From contig JANQON010000012.1 of assembly GCA_028289605.1 (NCBI GenBank), forward strand, positions 124,001 to 188,000: a DNA stretch of 64,000 nt, given 5' to 3'. Below, piece after piece: positions 44,788 to 52,989 of the stretch; within the stretch, counting starts at the first letter, position 1; each line of letters begins with the position of its first letter. Source of the DNA: Hyphococcus sp. GTDB lineage: Bacteria; Pseudomonadota; Alphaproteobacteria; Caulobacterales; Parvularculaceae. A model generated the notes under the pieces. That model was not told the DNA's origin. It worked only from the letters and a program-made list of their open reading frames with translations, and did no database searches. The translations under genes and the position numbers were made by a program.

Positions 44788-46563
44788 ATGGCCTCTTTTA
44801 GCCAGCGTTTCTTTGTTCTAATTAAAGCAATTTGGCGACATCTTGTTGATATTTTGATAACCATCGGACGCGCAGCGCTCGATATCCTGTTTCGTCTCAT
44901 CGACCTCATTGCACCGCTGACAAGTATCGCCAATTTCGTTCGCATAAGGCTGCCCGGCGTCTGGAGCTGGCTTTTATCCCTTGGCTTCATCAAACGCATG
45001 ATCAGCCGAAATGTATTCCGCAAATTCGGAAATGCGGCACCGCCGAGACCCCACGCATTCACCATGGCCGCGCCCTATGCAAATTGGATTGGTTTCGTAG
45101 ACCGCAGGTTTACGGGGCGACATCTGCCGGAAAGGCCCGATCCCGGAAACCTTCCCGATGAAGCGCAGTTGGTTGACCTCTTCCTGAGACCGACAAAGGA
45201 GAACGACAACGCAACGCAAATCGATTGCATCCGTTCAACCGTGATGTTTGCGGCGTTCGCACAGTGGTTTACGGACAGTTTTTTACGCACCGCTCACGCG
45301 TTCAAATTCGACGAGGATGGCAACGTGATACGCGACGCAACAGGCGCTCCCCTTCGAGAGCCTGACCGCGAAAAGTACAACACCTCAAATCATGAAATAG
45401 ATTTATGCCAGATCTACGGCCTCAATGAACATCAAACCGATGTTCTGCGCCTGAAGGACGATCCGCAGAACAAGGGTTGTTTGAAATTTCAGCTGGGCGA
45501 CGACGGCGAGTACCCGCCGTTCCTCCTGAAAAACCCGCCGTCAGGACCTGACAAGAAACTGGATATCCGCGATGAGTTTGCTGACCTGCATCCGGATGAG
45601 AGGATTATCCGGTCCATCTTTCGGCGCGCCGATCACAATAACAAAGGGTATGAAACGATTTTCGCCGCAGGCCTGGAACACAGCAATGCGACCATCGGCA
45701 ATGCGCTCCTCAACACGATTTTTCTGCGCGAGCACAACCGCGTAGCGCGGCTCATTTCGAGCGCTTATCCGATTTGGGACGACGAGCGTGTTTTTCAGAC
45801 AACGCGCAACGTGATGATTGTACTGCTTTTGAAAATCGTCATCTCCGACTATATCCGCCACATCTCGCCGCTCAATCTGCCTCTCGAGTTTCAGCCTGGG
45901 TTTGCGGAAACCCAGCACTGGTATCGGACAAATCGCATTTCCATTGAATTCAATATCCTTTATCGCTGGCATGGTCTTGTCCCGGACGAATTCGATTTCA
46001 TGCCGACGCCGTCCGATCCCAACAGTTTTCGGCATAACAATAAGTGGCTGATAGATACGGGCGTAGCGGCAGCGGTAGAAAAGTTTTCGGCACAACGCGC
46101 CGGTAAAATCATCATAGGCAACACGCCAAGATACTTGGCGGGCGTGAAACTGGACACAATACGCCTGATGCGCGGCGCCAAGCTCGCCACCTATAATGAC
46201 TATAGAAAGCGCCTAAATTTGGCGCCGGCAGAGTCCTTTCAAGACGTCACAACTGATACCGCTCTCGCCGCCCAATTGTCGTCCTTGTATGGCGGCGATG
46301 TCGACAATCTGGAATGGTATATCGGCATGCTGTCCGAAGATCACGGGACAGAAATGATCATGGGAGAAATGCTGACGACCTTTGTCGCCCATGACGCCTT
46401 TACGCAAGCGCTGACCAACCCGCTCCTGTCCAACGAAGCATTCACGCCGCACACATTCAGCGAAGCCGGCTGGCGTGTGATCAATGAAACAACGACGCTG
46501 AGCGATGTCGTGAACCGTGTTGCAGGCGCTCAGAAGGAAGTCGTCTGCCGGTTCGGCTACTAG
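44788..46563 (+). CDS. Cyclooxygenase-like animal haem peroxidase with altered distal site
   Basis: 591 aa. Strong COX-like pattern: GRHLPERPDPG, NHEIDLCQIYGLNEHQTDVLRL, FLREHNRVARLIS, RVFQTTRNVMIVLLLKIVISDYIRHIS, ISIEFNILYRWHGLVPDEF, NDYRKRLNLAPAESFQD. Tyr392 (the tyrosyl-radical position) and His395 (proximal haem ligand) are in YRWH. The region matching AQHFTH of mammalian COX reads AQWFTD: Gln159 is kept but the distal His is Asp163. The N-terminal ~75 residues form hydrophobic/amphipathic helices with no classical signal peptide, suggesting membrane association. Base composition is visibly more AT-rich than neighbours. Start ATG 44788, GGGGAGGA upstream. A fatty-acid oxygenase/dioxygenase is the best guess. 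Confidence 0.82.
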   Translation: MASFSQRFFVLIKAIWRHLVDILITIGRAALDILFRLIDLIAPLTSIANFVRIRLPGVWSWLLSLGFIKRMISRNVFRKFGNAAPPRPHAFTMAAPYANWIGFVDRRFTGRHLPERPDPGNLPDEAQLVDLFLRPTKENDNATQIDCIRSTVMFAAFAQWFTDSFLRTAHAFKFDEDGNVIRDATGAPLREPDREKYNTSNHEIDLCQIYGLNEHQTDVLRLKDDPQNKGCLKFQLGDDGEYPPFLLKNPPSGPDKKLDIRDEFADLHPDERIIRSIFRRADHNNKGYETIFAAGLEHSNATIGNALLNTIFLREHNRVARLISSAYPIWDDERVFQTTRNVMIVLLLKIVISDYIRHISPLNLPLEFQPGFAETQHWYRTNRISIEFNILYRWHGLVPDEFDFMPTPSDPNSFRHNNKWLIDTGVAAAVEKFSAQRAGKIIIGNTPRYLAGVKLDTIRLMRGAKLATYNDYRKRLNLAPAESFQDVTTDTALAAQLSSLYGGDVDNLEWYIGMLSEDHGTEMIMGEMLTTFVAHDAFTQALTNPLLSNEAFTPHTFSEAGWRVINETTTLSDVVNRVAGAQKEVVCRFGY

Positions 46564-46579
46564 GCTTGCACCGGGGCGC

Positions 46580-46656
46580 TGGTGGGCCCGGAGGGACTCG
46601 AACCCCCAACCTAGCGGTTATGAGCCGCCAGCTCTAACCAATTGAGCTACAGGCCC
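46580..46656 (-). tRNA. tRNA with CAT anticodon, probably Ile2 (lysidine type)
   Basis: Minus strand, GGGCCTGTAGCTCAATTGGT at the 5' end, anticodon loop CTCATAA, T-loop GGTTCGAGTCC, encoded CCA. The acceptor pairs GGGCCTG/CGGGCCC. CAT anticodons occur in Met and Ile2 tRNAs; the stem GGCGGCTCATAACCGC followed by TAGGT resembles ileX (TAGGT/TTGGT) more than elongator Met. It is a 77-base gene including CCA, alone in the gap between the peroxidase and SIMPL genes. No suppressor or intron features. Confidence 0.88.
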
Positions 46657-46821
46657 GACGGCGCCGAGGCGATCCCGGCAACCGATGGGACGGGTCCCTT
46701 AGCAGTTATCGAATTCCGAATGAAGCCTCATCCCCCACGGGCGCCGGGTTATCATGCTGCGGCCTTGATTTCGCCCCGCCGGCGGCGTCAAACAACGTGA
46801 ATGCTATCCGGGAGATCACTT

Positions 46822-47535
46822 ATGCGCCGCTTGCTTCTGCCTTTCACCTTCCTCCTCGCCGCTTCTTGCGCCGCGCCGGAGGCCGCCGCGGACAGTGCGG
46901 AGGCGCAGAAGACGCTCACCGTAACGGGCCGCGGCGAGGCCGTCGCCGCGCCGGATCTCGCGGTTGTCACCATCGGCGTCCAAACCGATGGCGCGACGGC
47001 GGCGGAGGCCCTCCGCGCCAACGCCGCGGCGATGAGCGCAACGATCGCGTCCCTTAAGTCGATGGACATTGCCGACCGGGACATTCAAACGTCCGGCCTT
47101 TCGGTCAATCCGCGGTACGATTACGAACGAAACCGTAGCGCGCCGGAAGTCATCGGCTTTCGGGCGTCAAACTCGGTTCGCGTTCGCTTGCGCGACCTTG
47201 ACCAGGCCGGCGCCGTGATCGACGAGGCGGTTTCCACCGGCGCCAATTCTCTAGGCGGCGTTTCGTTCACCTTCGCCGATCCCAAGCCGCTTTACGAGGA
47301 AGCGCGGCGCGACGCGGTCGCCGATGCAAAGGCCCGCGCCGAACAACTGGCGGACGCCGCGGGCGTGCGGCTCGGCCCGATCCTGAGGATTGACGAAGGC
47401 GCGGCGCCAGGCCTCCGTCCCGAGCGGATGGTCGTTTCCGCCGCCCGCATGGAAGCTGATTTCGCCGCGCCGCCGATCGAAGCGGGCGAGTCGAGCCTGA
47501 CCGCGCACGTGACGCTGATTTACGCCATCGACTGA
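46822..47535 (+). CDS. SIMPL domain lipoprotein (DUF541)
   Basis: 237 aa. Lipoprotein signal MRRLLLPFTFLLAASC with Cys16, then TVTGRGEAVAAPDLAVVTIGVQTDG and the repeats of the SIMPL fold (RDIQTSGLSVNPRYDYE, VIGFRASNSVRVRLRDLDQAGAVIDEAV, ARAEQLADAAGVRLG). The family sits in the periplasm and is of unknown function. Start ATG 46822 is preceded by GGGAG; the in-frame ATG at 46801 has no such site. Convergent with the M28 gene (6 bp gap). Confidence 0.9.
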   Translation: MRRLLLPFTFLLAASCAAPEAAADSAEAQKTLTVTGRGEAVAAPDLAVVTIGVQTDGATAAEALRANAAAMSATIASLKSMDIADRDIQTSGLSVNPRYDYERNRSAPEVIGFRASNSVRVRLRDLDQAGAVIDEAVSTGANSLGGVSFTFADPKPLYEEARRDAVADAKARAEQLADAAGVRLGPILRIDEGAAPGLRPERMVVSAARMEADFAAPPIEAGESSLTAHVTLIYAID

Positions 47536-47541
47536 CTGACT

Positions 47542-49233
47542 TCAGTCGCCGGCGAACAGGTCGCCGAAAAAATCGCCGTCATTCCAGGCCGGTTTGTCGA
47601 CGCGGTCGGCGATCTCGCGCGCGATTTTGTAATTGATGTCCGCGAACCGGGCCGCATCGCCCCAGCGAATCGGCAGGGATAAATCGTCGCTAGGCTTGTG
47701 GTAATGGGTTGCGAGAAACCCGGTGATGACCTCTTCGCCGCCATTCGCGAAACCGGGCCAAAGGAAAATCGCCGGCACGCCTTTTTCGACAAAGCGATAG
47801 TGATCGGATCGCGTAAAGATGCCTTGCTCCGGAATCGGGTCTGGCGAGACCGCGACATTAGCGTCCTGCAATGCCGCTTCCACAATCCCGCCCAGCGACG
47901 AGCGCTCCGCGCCGAATGCAACGATATCCGTAAACGGATGAAGCATCAGCGGCATGTCGAGATTGACATTGGCCACAATCTCGATATCGCCCAGCGTCGG
48001 GTAGTGCGCGAAGTAGTCGGCGCCCAACAACCCTTTCTCCTCCGCTGTCAGCGCAATGAACACGATCGTGCGCGCGGGCGGCGGGCCTTCGCGAAACCGC
48101 CGAGCGGTTTCTAACATCATCGCAACGCCGATCGCGTTATCCATGGCGCCGTTATTGATGCGGTCGTCTTTCCTTCCGCGTTTCCGGGAATCAACGCCGG
48201 TGTGATCTAGATGCGCCGTGACAACGACAGCTTGATGTTTCCGATCCGGGTCAACGCCCGGGATCACGCCGATGACATTGGCGCTTTGGAAACCGTTCAT
48301 GTCGCTCGCGCCGCGAATCGTAACCGCAACGGGAAGTGCAAAGCCCGCCGGCGCGCCGCCGGGGGCGTCCGCCTGGTCGCGAACGTCCGCAAAACTCAGC
48401 GCCGCTCCCTCAAACAGCGCGGCCGCCCCATCAGCGCCGAGCACGACGTTCGCCGCAACGCCGTCATCGTCGATCCTTGCGCGCCCGTCCGGGCCCGCCC
48501 AGGTCGTTGAGGTCCGCGGCGAGTTCGCTTTGTACCGCTCCCAGCTGAAACGTTTTTCAACGCTTGCGGTCCTGAGCGTGATCGCGCCGACCGCGCCCCG
48601 CTTGGCGATGAACGCCCGCTTGCCGTTGCTGTTGCCGAAATGCGCGCGCGCCTCGCTGTCGAACGTATCCGGCGCGCCGGTGAAATACGCGACAATCTTT
48701 CCCTCTACGTCGAGGCCGACGAAGTCGTCGTGGCCGAACTCTGGCGCATGGACGCCAAAACCCGCAAAGACGACAGGCGCTTTGACGTCCGTCGTTGCGT
48801 TTGCGGCCGATACGAACACCGCGAAATCTTCTACCGGTCTCAGCGCGCGATCAGATCCGTCAGCAGCATGAATAATAAACGCCGACTCGTTTGGGATCTG
48901 CGTTGCGGTCACGAAGCTTATGTCCTGGAGCCAGCCGCCGTCGGCGCCCGGAACAAGACCGGTTTCAGCCATTCTGGCGGCGACGAACGCCGCCGCCGCA
49001 TCATAGCCGGGCGTTCCCGCTTCGCGCCCCGCCCGCGCATCATCTGCAAGAAATACGACGTCCGCCTTAATGCGCGCGCTCGACATCGCCAATAGGCCGA
49101 TGCTCTCCGCCTCATCGACAAATGAGGCCGCGCCGGAAGGCGGGCTTTCATTCGAAACGCATGCAGCCAGCGTGAGCGCCGCGGCGAAAAGACATGGCAC
49201 ACTAGTCGATCGGATCACGCAACGCCTCACCAT
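47542..49233 (-). CDS. M28 family metallopeptidase (PA domain), lipoprotein
   Basis: 563 aa. Lipoprotein signal ending LTLAAC. The PA-type insertion (about 130-290) precedes the zinc peptidase: VVVTAHLDHTGVDS (His, Asp ligands), GAMDNAIGVAMMLETAR (bridging Asp), FIALTAEEKGLLGADYF (Glu-Glu), NVNLDMPLML, and HYHKPSDDL (His near the end). It likely removes N-terminal residues from peptides at the cell surface or periplasm. ATG 49233 is used; GTG 49218 is an alternative, preceded by GAGG. Divergent from the secreted glycosidase-like gene. Confidence 0.87.
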   Translation of the reverse strand: MVRRCVIRSTSVPCLFAAALTLAACVSNESPPSGAASFVDEAESIGLLAMSSARIKADVVFLADDARAGREAGTPGYDAAAAFVAARMAETGLVPGADGGWLQDISFVTATQIPNESAFIIHAADGSDRALRPVEDFAVFVSAANATTDVKAPVVFAGFGVHAPEFGHDDFVGLDVEGKIVAYFTGAPDTFDSEARAHFGNSNGKRAFIAKRGAVGAITLRTASVEKRFSWERYKANSPRTSTTWAGPDGRARIDDDGVAANVVLGADGAAALFEGAALSFADVRDQADAPGGAPAGFALPVAVTIRGASDMNGFQSANVIGVIPGVDPDRKHQAVVVTAHLDHTGVDSRKRGRKDDRINNGAMDNAIGVAMMLETARRFREGPPPARTIVFIALTAEEKGLLGADYFAHYPTLGDIEIVANVNLDMPLMLHPFTDIVAFGAERSSLGGIVEAALQDANVAVSPDPIPEQGIFTRSDHYRFVEKGVPAIFLWPGFANGGEEVITGFLATHYHKPSDDLSLPIRWGDAARFADINYKIAREIADRVDKPAWNDGDFFGDLFAGD

Positions 49234-49336
49234 TCGTCAAAGCGGGAAACTGACAAACGCCTCTCAAATAAGCAAGTCAAAGCGGCTGACGCTTTGGCGC
49301 AATTGCGGTAACATCGAAACGCGAGGAGCGTGTCCT

Positions 49337-51184
49337 TTGAAAATGTTGCTTAGATACATCGGTTTGCCGGGCGCCGCTGCGCTTGCGCTTGGCGCCGCCA
49401 GCGCGGAGCAGCCCGCCGGCGCTCAACGCGCCTACCAACTTCAGATCGGCCCCCACGCGCTAGCGCCGTACACGCAGGAAGAGCCTTTCATCAACATCGC
49501 AAAAACCTGGAACGGCGAATGGCGGGCGGAAGCCGATAACGGAGAGGTAATGACGGCCGCCGAGTTGCGCACGCTCGGCGTGATCGATCCGGAATCCGGC
49601 ATGCCGCTCAGGTCGCCGGAGGGCGTTCGCGCGTTCATCGGTCCGCGCATTCTGGACGCCGCCAACGAATATCCGGACCACTATGCAGATCATTACGTTA
49701 TGGAGTGGAAAGGCGACGCATATGGTTTTTTGACCCGTCAGCCGAGAGATTTGCAAACCCGTCTGAGCGCAAAAAAACTTTCCTTCGCCGTGCGATTTGA
49801 CGATGCAGGATTTCGCGGACTTCGTTTTTCCCGGATCCGCGGCGCCGGATTGAAAGACCTTGTCGTATACCGCCGGAAGAACAAAGATCTGGTCCGCGCT
49901 GGAAAAATTTGGAACCCGGAACATGTCGACCATCTTCGCCAATACGACATCATTCGCACCATGGACTACCAGGCGGCGAACGCCAGCCCTGTCACGCGGT
50001 TTGACCAAGTGGCGACGGTTCAGGACGCCGGCTGGGGTCGCTCCCTGCAGATCACATGGCCGGCGCCGCCGCGCTACGGCGCGCCTTTCGAGATCCTGTT
50101 TGATCTAGCGAAGGAGACGGACGCCGCCCTGTGGTTGATTGCGCCGACGATGCTCGGCGCGCCGTTTGACCTGGCGGATCCTGCATTGCGCCGGGACGAC
50201 AGGCCCGACCGCATCGACGCCGACAAGCTGCGCGACCGTGCAAAAGAAAACGCGGCCGATATCCTGGACAGCAACGCCTGGGAAGAGTTTGCAGAAAACG
50301 TTGTGACGCGGATGATAGCATCCGGCTACCCAGCCGATCGACCATTGTATTTTGAACTCGGGAATGAACTCTGGAACAACGCCGGCTGGTTTTCCCTGCA
50401 CACCCAATATGCGCGCGGGATCGGCGAGTCGATAAACCCGGACTGGGGAACGCGCCAGGGATATGGCGTCCTTAGCGCGCGCTGGGCCGCAGCGTTTGAG
50501 CGCGCGCTGCAAACACACGGTCGCAAACAGAACATCACTTATGTGCTTTCCGGCCAGACGGGCTGGCCGGGCTCCACAAAAAACGCATTGCAGGGCCACG
50601 CCTTTCAGCTTGAGGCCATGCGAATTGACCGCGCAACTGTACTGGCCAACACCGGCGTTGCGATTACCAGCTACCACAACTGCGCCAATGGGTTTGTTGA
50701 GGCGCGCTTTGGAGACCCCAAGAGCAACGAAGCAAGAACCGCGTTTGAAAAGGCGATCGCCGAAGACGGTGAAGCGCTGAAAGACGAGGCGCGGGACTAT
50801 TGCCTGAACAGTCCGGCGTCGACCCGATTCACGAAAGCGTGGATCATCGCGCGATGGAAAGCCCATGACCTCATGGCGAAACGCGGCGGCGTTCGCCTGA
50901 TCGGCGCCTATGAGGGCGGCAGCCACGAGACGCCGCACCGGAACTTGTTAAAGTCTCGGACGATCAAAGACTGGTGGACGGACTATCATTGGGGCGTTCA
51001 GGGCGCAGACGTCGTGCGTCAGATCAATCTCGACCTGATTGACTTGTTCCCCGGCGTGATCCTTTCCAACTATACGGGAATGAGCGAGGTCGGCGGTCAT
51101 CCATGGAATGACGGTCACTACGACGAGAACACGGAAATGCAGCAGATGTGGCGCGAATTCGGCCGGCCGGCGAACTCGAATTAG
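49337..51184 (+). CDS. Secreted glycoside-hydrolase-like protein
   Basis: 615 aa with a Sec signal (MKMLLRYIGLPGAAALALGAASA). The C-terminal two thirds look like a TIM barrel: LYFELGNELWNNAG with Glu344 in the N-E position of clan A acid/base residues, ITSYHNC, and IGAYEGGSHETPH with Glu526 in a nucleophile-like position. The N-terminal third resembles no known domain I can name. No substrate can be given; the GH family is not recognised with confidence. Start is TTG 49337 (AGGAG 8 bases upstream); ATG 49343 is 2 codons later. Divergent from the M28 gene, followed by a secreted unknown and DUF4286. Confidence 0.6.
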   Translation: MKMLLRYIGLPGAAALALGAASAEQPAGAQRAYQLQIGPHALAPYTQEEPFINIAKTWNGEWRAEADNGEVMTAAELRTLGVIDPESGMPLRSPEGVRAFIGPRILDAANEYPDHYADHYVMEWKGDAYGFLTRQPRDLQTRLSAKKLSFAVRFDDAGFRGLRFSRIRGAGLKDLVVYRRKNKDLVRAGKIWNPEHVDHLRQYDIIRTMDYQAANASPVTRFDQVATVQDAGWGRSLQITWPAPPRYGAPFEILFDLAKETDAALWLIAPTMLGAPFDLADPALRRDDRPDRIDADKLRDRAKENAADILDSNAWEEFAENVVTRMIASGYPADRPLYFELGNELWNNAGWFSLHTQYARGIGESINPDWGTRQGYGVLSARWAAAFERALQTHGRKQNITYVLSGQTGWPGSTKNALQGHAFQLEAMRIDRATVLANTGVAITSYHNCANGFVEARFGDPKSNEARTAFEKAIAEDGEALKDEARDYCLNSPASTRFTKAWIIARWKAHDLMAKRGGVRLIGAYEGGSHETPHRNLLKSRTIKDWWTDYHWGVQGADVVRQINLDLIDLFPGVILSNYTGMSEVGGHPWNDGHYDENTEMQQMWREFGRPANSN

Positions 51185-51272
51185 CGAGCAATCCTGACAC
51201 CTTAGCGACCAATTCCCGATCGCCTTGGAACCTTGGCGCGCCTCCGCTATTCTGCGTTCAGAGGGGTATGTC

Positions 51273-52157
51273 ATGGGACGAAGAACGGTTTGGAAGTGTT
51301 TGGCCTTACCGACCGCAGCGCTGGTTGCCGGCGCTGTCGCGACGGCGCATCCGCACAGCGCAGGCGACGCCGGCGCGCATGATCACAGCAGCGGCTGGGT
51401 GCACGAGAACGGGATCGGTCCCGATCCGGATCGCGACACAAACCCGGCGACAGATACGCGCGTTCTGCCCTTCATCGGCGAAATCCTGACAGACGCCGAC
51501 GGATCGGTGTTTCCGGTAGTGCATTTTGAGCCGCCGCCAGGACGGCACGGAGAGCCGATCGAGTCTGACTATTACGGAAAATACGGCGTCACTTTCGGTT
51601 CCGGATTGACGTGGCAGATCTGCGAAGGCCAGCGGCACTTCCAGTACAATTCCATGTGCACGTATGAAGCCCCGACAAGCGGTCGCTTCGCCGCCGGTTA
51701 TCTCAGCTACCTCAACCGACCGCTGACGATTGAGTTTGACCAGCCCGTCTGCCTCGTTTCCATGTCGATGTATCCCACCGGCGCGGAGGAAGACGAGTTG
51801 TTCGAGTTTGTTATCGAGGGGTGGGACGCGGACGGACAATACATCGACAAGGCGCGCGAACGTTTCGTATGGGAGAAAGAAACCGTGCGCTTCAGAAACA
51901 TCGCCGGCGCCTATTTCCTCGATAAACCCGCCAAACGCATCACCGCGTCCATGCGCAGCATCGATGAGGCTGAACGCCGCAAATTGAGCAAGGACAAGAG
52001 CGACGACAACAGGGCCGATACGTTGCGCTACCTGATTGACGACCTCGCTTTCATCAGCGGTTCTTGTGAGGCGGCGATCGATGAGGTCGACGCGCGCACC
52101 GATGTAGAGTTGCGCTCGCAGATCTATCGCCTCAACCGGCGAGAAGCCGGCGAATGA
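51273..52157 (+). CDS. Secreted hypothetical protein, beta-rich
   Basis: 294 aa. Signal peptide near LALPTAALVAGAVATAHPHS, then a His/Asp-rich stretch (DAGAHDHSSGWVHENGIG), and a beta-rich central part with PLTIEFDQPVCLVSMSMYP and FEFVIEGWDADGQYI, which resembles 'choice-of-anchor' type beta-sandwich domains, but the family is not recognised. No anchor at the C-terminus. Starts 89 bp after the glycosidase-like gene and overlaps the DUF4286 gene by 4 bases, so the three are likely one operon. Start ATG 51273 with GAGGGG upstream. Confidence 0.55.
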   Translation: MGRRTVWKCLALPTAALVAGAVATAHPHSAGDAGAHDHSSGWVHENGIGPDPDRDTNPATDTRVLPFIGEILTDADGSVFPVVHFEPPPGRHGEPIESDYYGKYGVTFGSGLTWQICEGQRHFQYNSMCTYEAPTSGRFAAGYLSYLNRPLTIEFDQPVCLVSMSMYPTGAEEDELFEFVIEGWDADGQYIDKARERFVWEKETVRFRNIAGAYFLDKPAKRITASMRSIDEAERRKLSKDKSDDNRADTLRYLIDDLAFISGSCEAAIDEVDARTDVELRSQIYRLNRREAGE

Positions 52158-52468
52158 CCACGCCGGAGAGCAGCGCGGGCGAGGTTCTCTACGAAGTCGT
52201 TCTCACCGTGGATCCGAGCATTCGCGACGCGTTTCGCGCCTGGCTCGCCGACCATATCGAGCACATGCTAGCGCTTGACGGCTTTTTGGCCGGCGAGGCT
52301 TTTGTCGACGCTGACCATGCAGACGACATCACCTGCCATTATCGGCTGACGGACATGGCGGCCATGACAGCTTATCTTGACGGTGCGGCGGCCGAAATGC
52401 GCAAGGACGGGCTCGAGCGGTTCGGCGACAAGTTTTCAGCGCGCCGCCGAATTCTAACGCAAATGTAA
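52154..52468 (+). CDS. DUF4286 family protein
   Basis: 104 aa. The pattern VLYEVVLTVDPSIRDAFRAWL, DHIEHMLALDGFLAGEAF and YHYRL-like TCHYRLTDMAAM matches DUF4286, a small ferredoxin-like-fold family of unknown function. Overlaps the preceding secreted gene by 4 bases (ATGA). Confidence 0.85.
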   Translation: MTTPESSAGEVLYEVVLTVDPSIRDAFRAWLADHIEHMLALDGFLAGEAFVDADHADDITCHYRLTDMAAMTAYLDGAAAEMRKDGLERFGDKFSARRRILTQM

Positions 52469-52497
52469 AAAAAGAGCCCGCTCAGCAAGCGGGCTCT
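52467..52497. terminator. Intrinsic terminator between DUF4286 and YegP genes
   Basis: GAGCCCGCT, loop CAGCA, AGCGGGCTC is a 9-bp perfect hairpin. On the minus strand it is followed by a T-run (the plus-strand A7 before it), giving a strong terminator for the yegP-like gene; on the plus strand the T-run is weak. It lies between the two convergent genes. Confidence 0.8.
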
Positions 52498-52517
52498 GTG
52501 TTGAGATGACAGGGCCG

Positions 52518-52853
52518 TCAGCCCGTCTGATCGTCAATCGCCGCATCCGGCGCGTTGTTCATGACCGATTGAATCCCATTTTTGCACGATGCGTCGGATT
52601 CGTAAGCTTCCGATTTGCCGATGACTTCGCCGTTGCCCGCTTTCAACACAAAATACGGTTTGCCGTTCGACTGTTCTTTGACTTCGAAGCGGCCTTCATC
52701 GGCGGCGTTCTTTTTCACCGAAGCAATGCCGTTTTCACAGCTCCCCTTCGCCTTGTACCCCTCGCTGGCGAGAATGTTTTCGCCGTTGCCCGCCTTCAGG
52801 CGAAAGCGAAACTCCCCGGCCTTGTCTTTATACATCTCAAACTTACCTGCCAT
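52518..52853 (-). CDS. YegP family protein (DUF1508)
   Basis: 111 aa. Two tandem DUF1508 repeats: FEMYKDKAGEFRFRLKAGNGENILASEGYKAKGSC and FEVKEQSNGKPYFVLKAGNGEVIGKSEAYESDASC. Function unknown; small and cytosolic. Divergent from uvrD, terminated by the hairpin at 52467-52497. Confidence 0.92.
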   Translation of the reverse strand: MAGKFEMYKDKAGEFRFRLKAGNGENILASEGYKAKGSCENGIASVKKNAADEGRFEVKEQSNGKPYFVLKAGNGEVIGKSEAYESDASCKNGIQSVMNNAPDAAIDDQTG

Positions 52854-52989
52854 GCGGCTCTCCTTGTGCGTTTTCGTCGGCGTGTATATCCGATTCCCAT
52901 AGTCCGGATTCCGATTAAATTTGCAATGCGGGCCATTTCAAGGCGCGGCAAATGTTCCAGAATCGTTCTCCTTCGTTTAAGTTGCCGAG

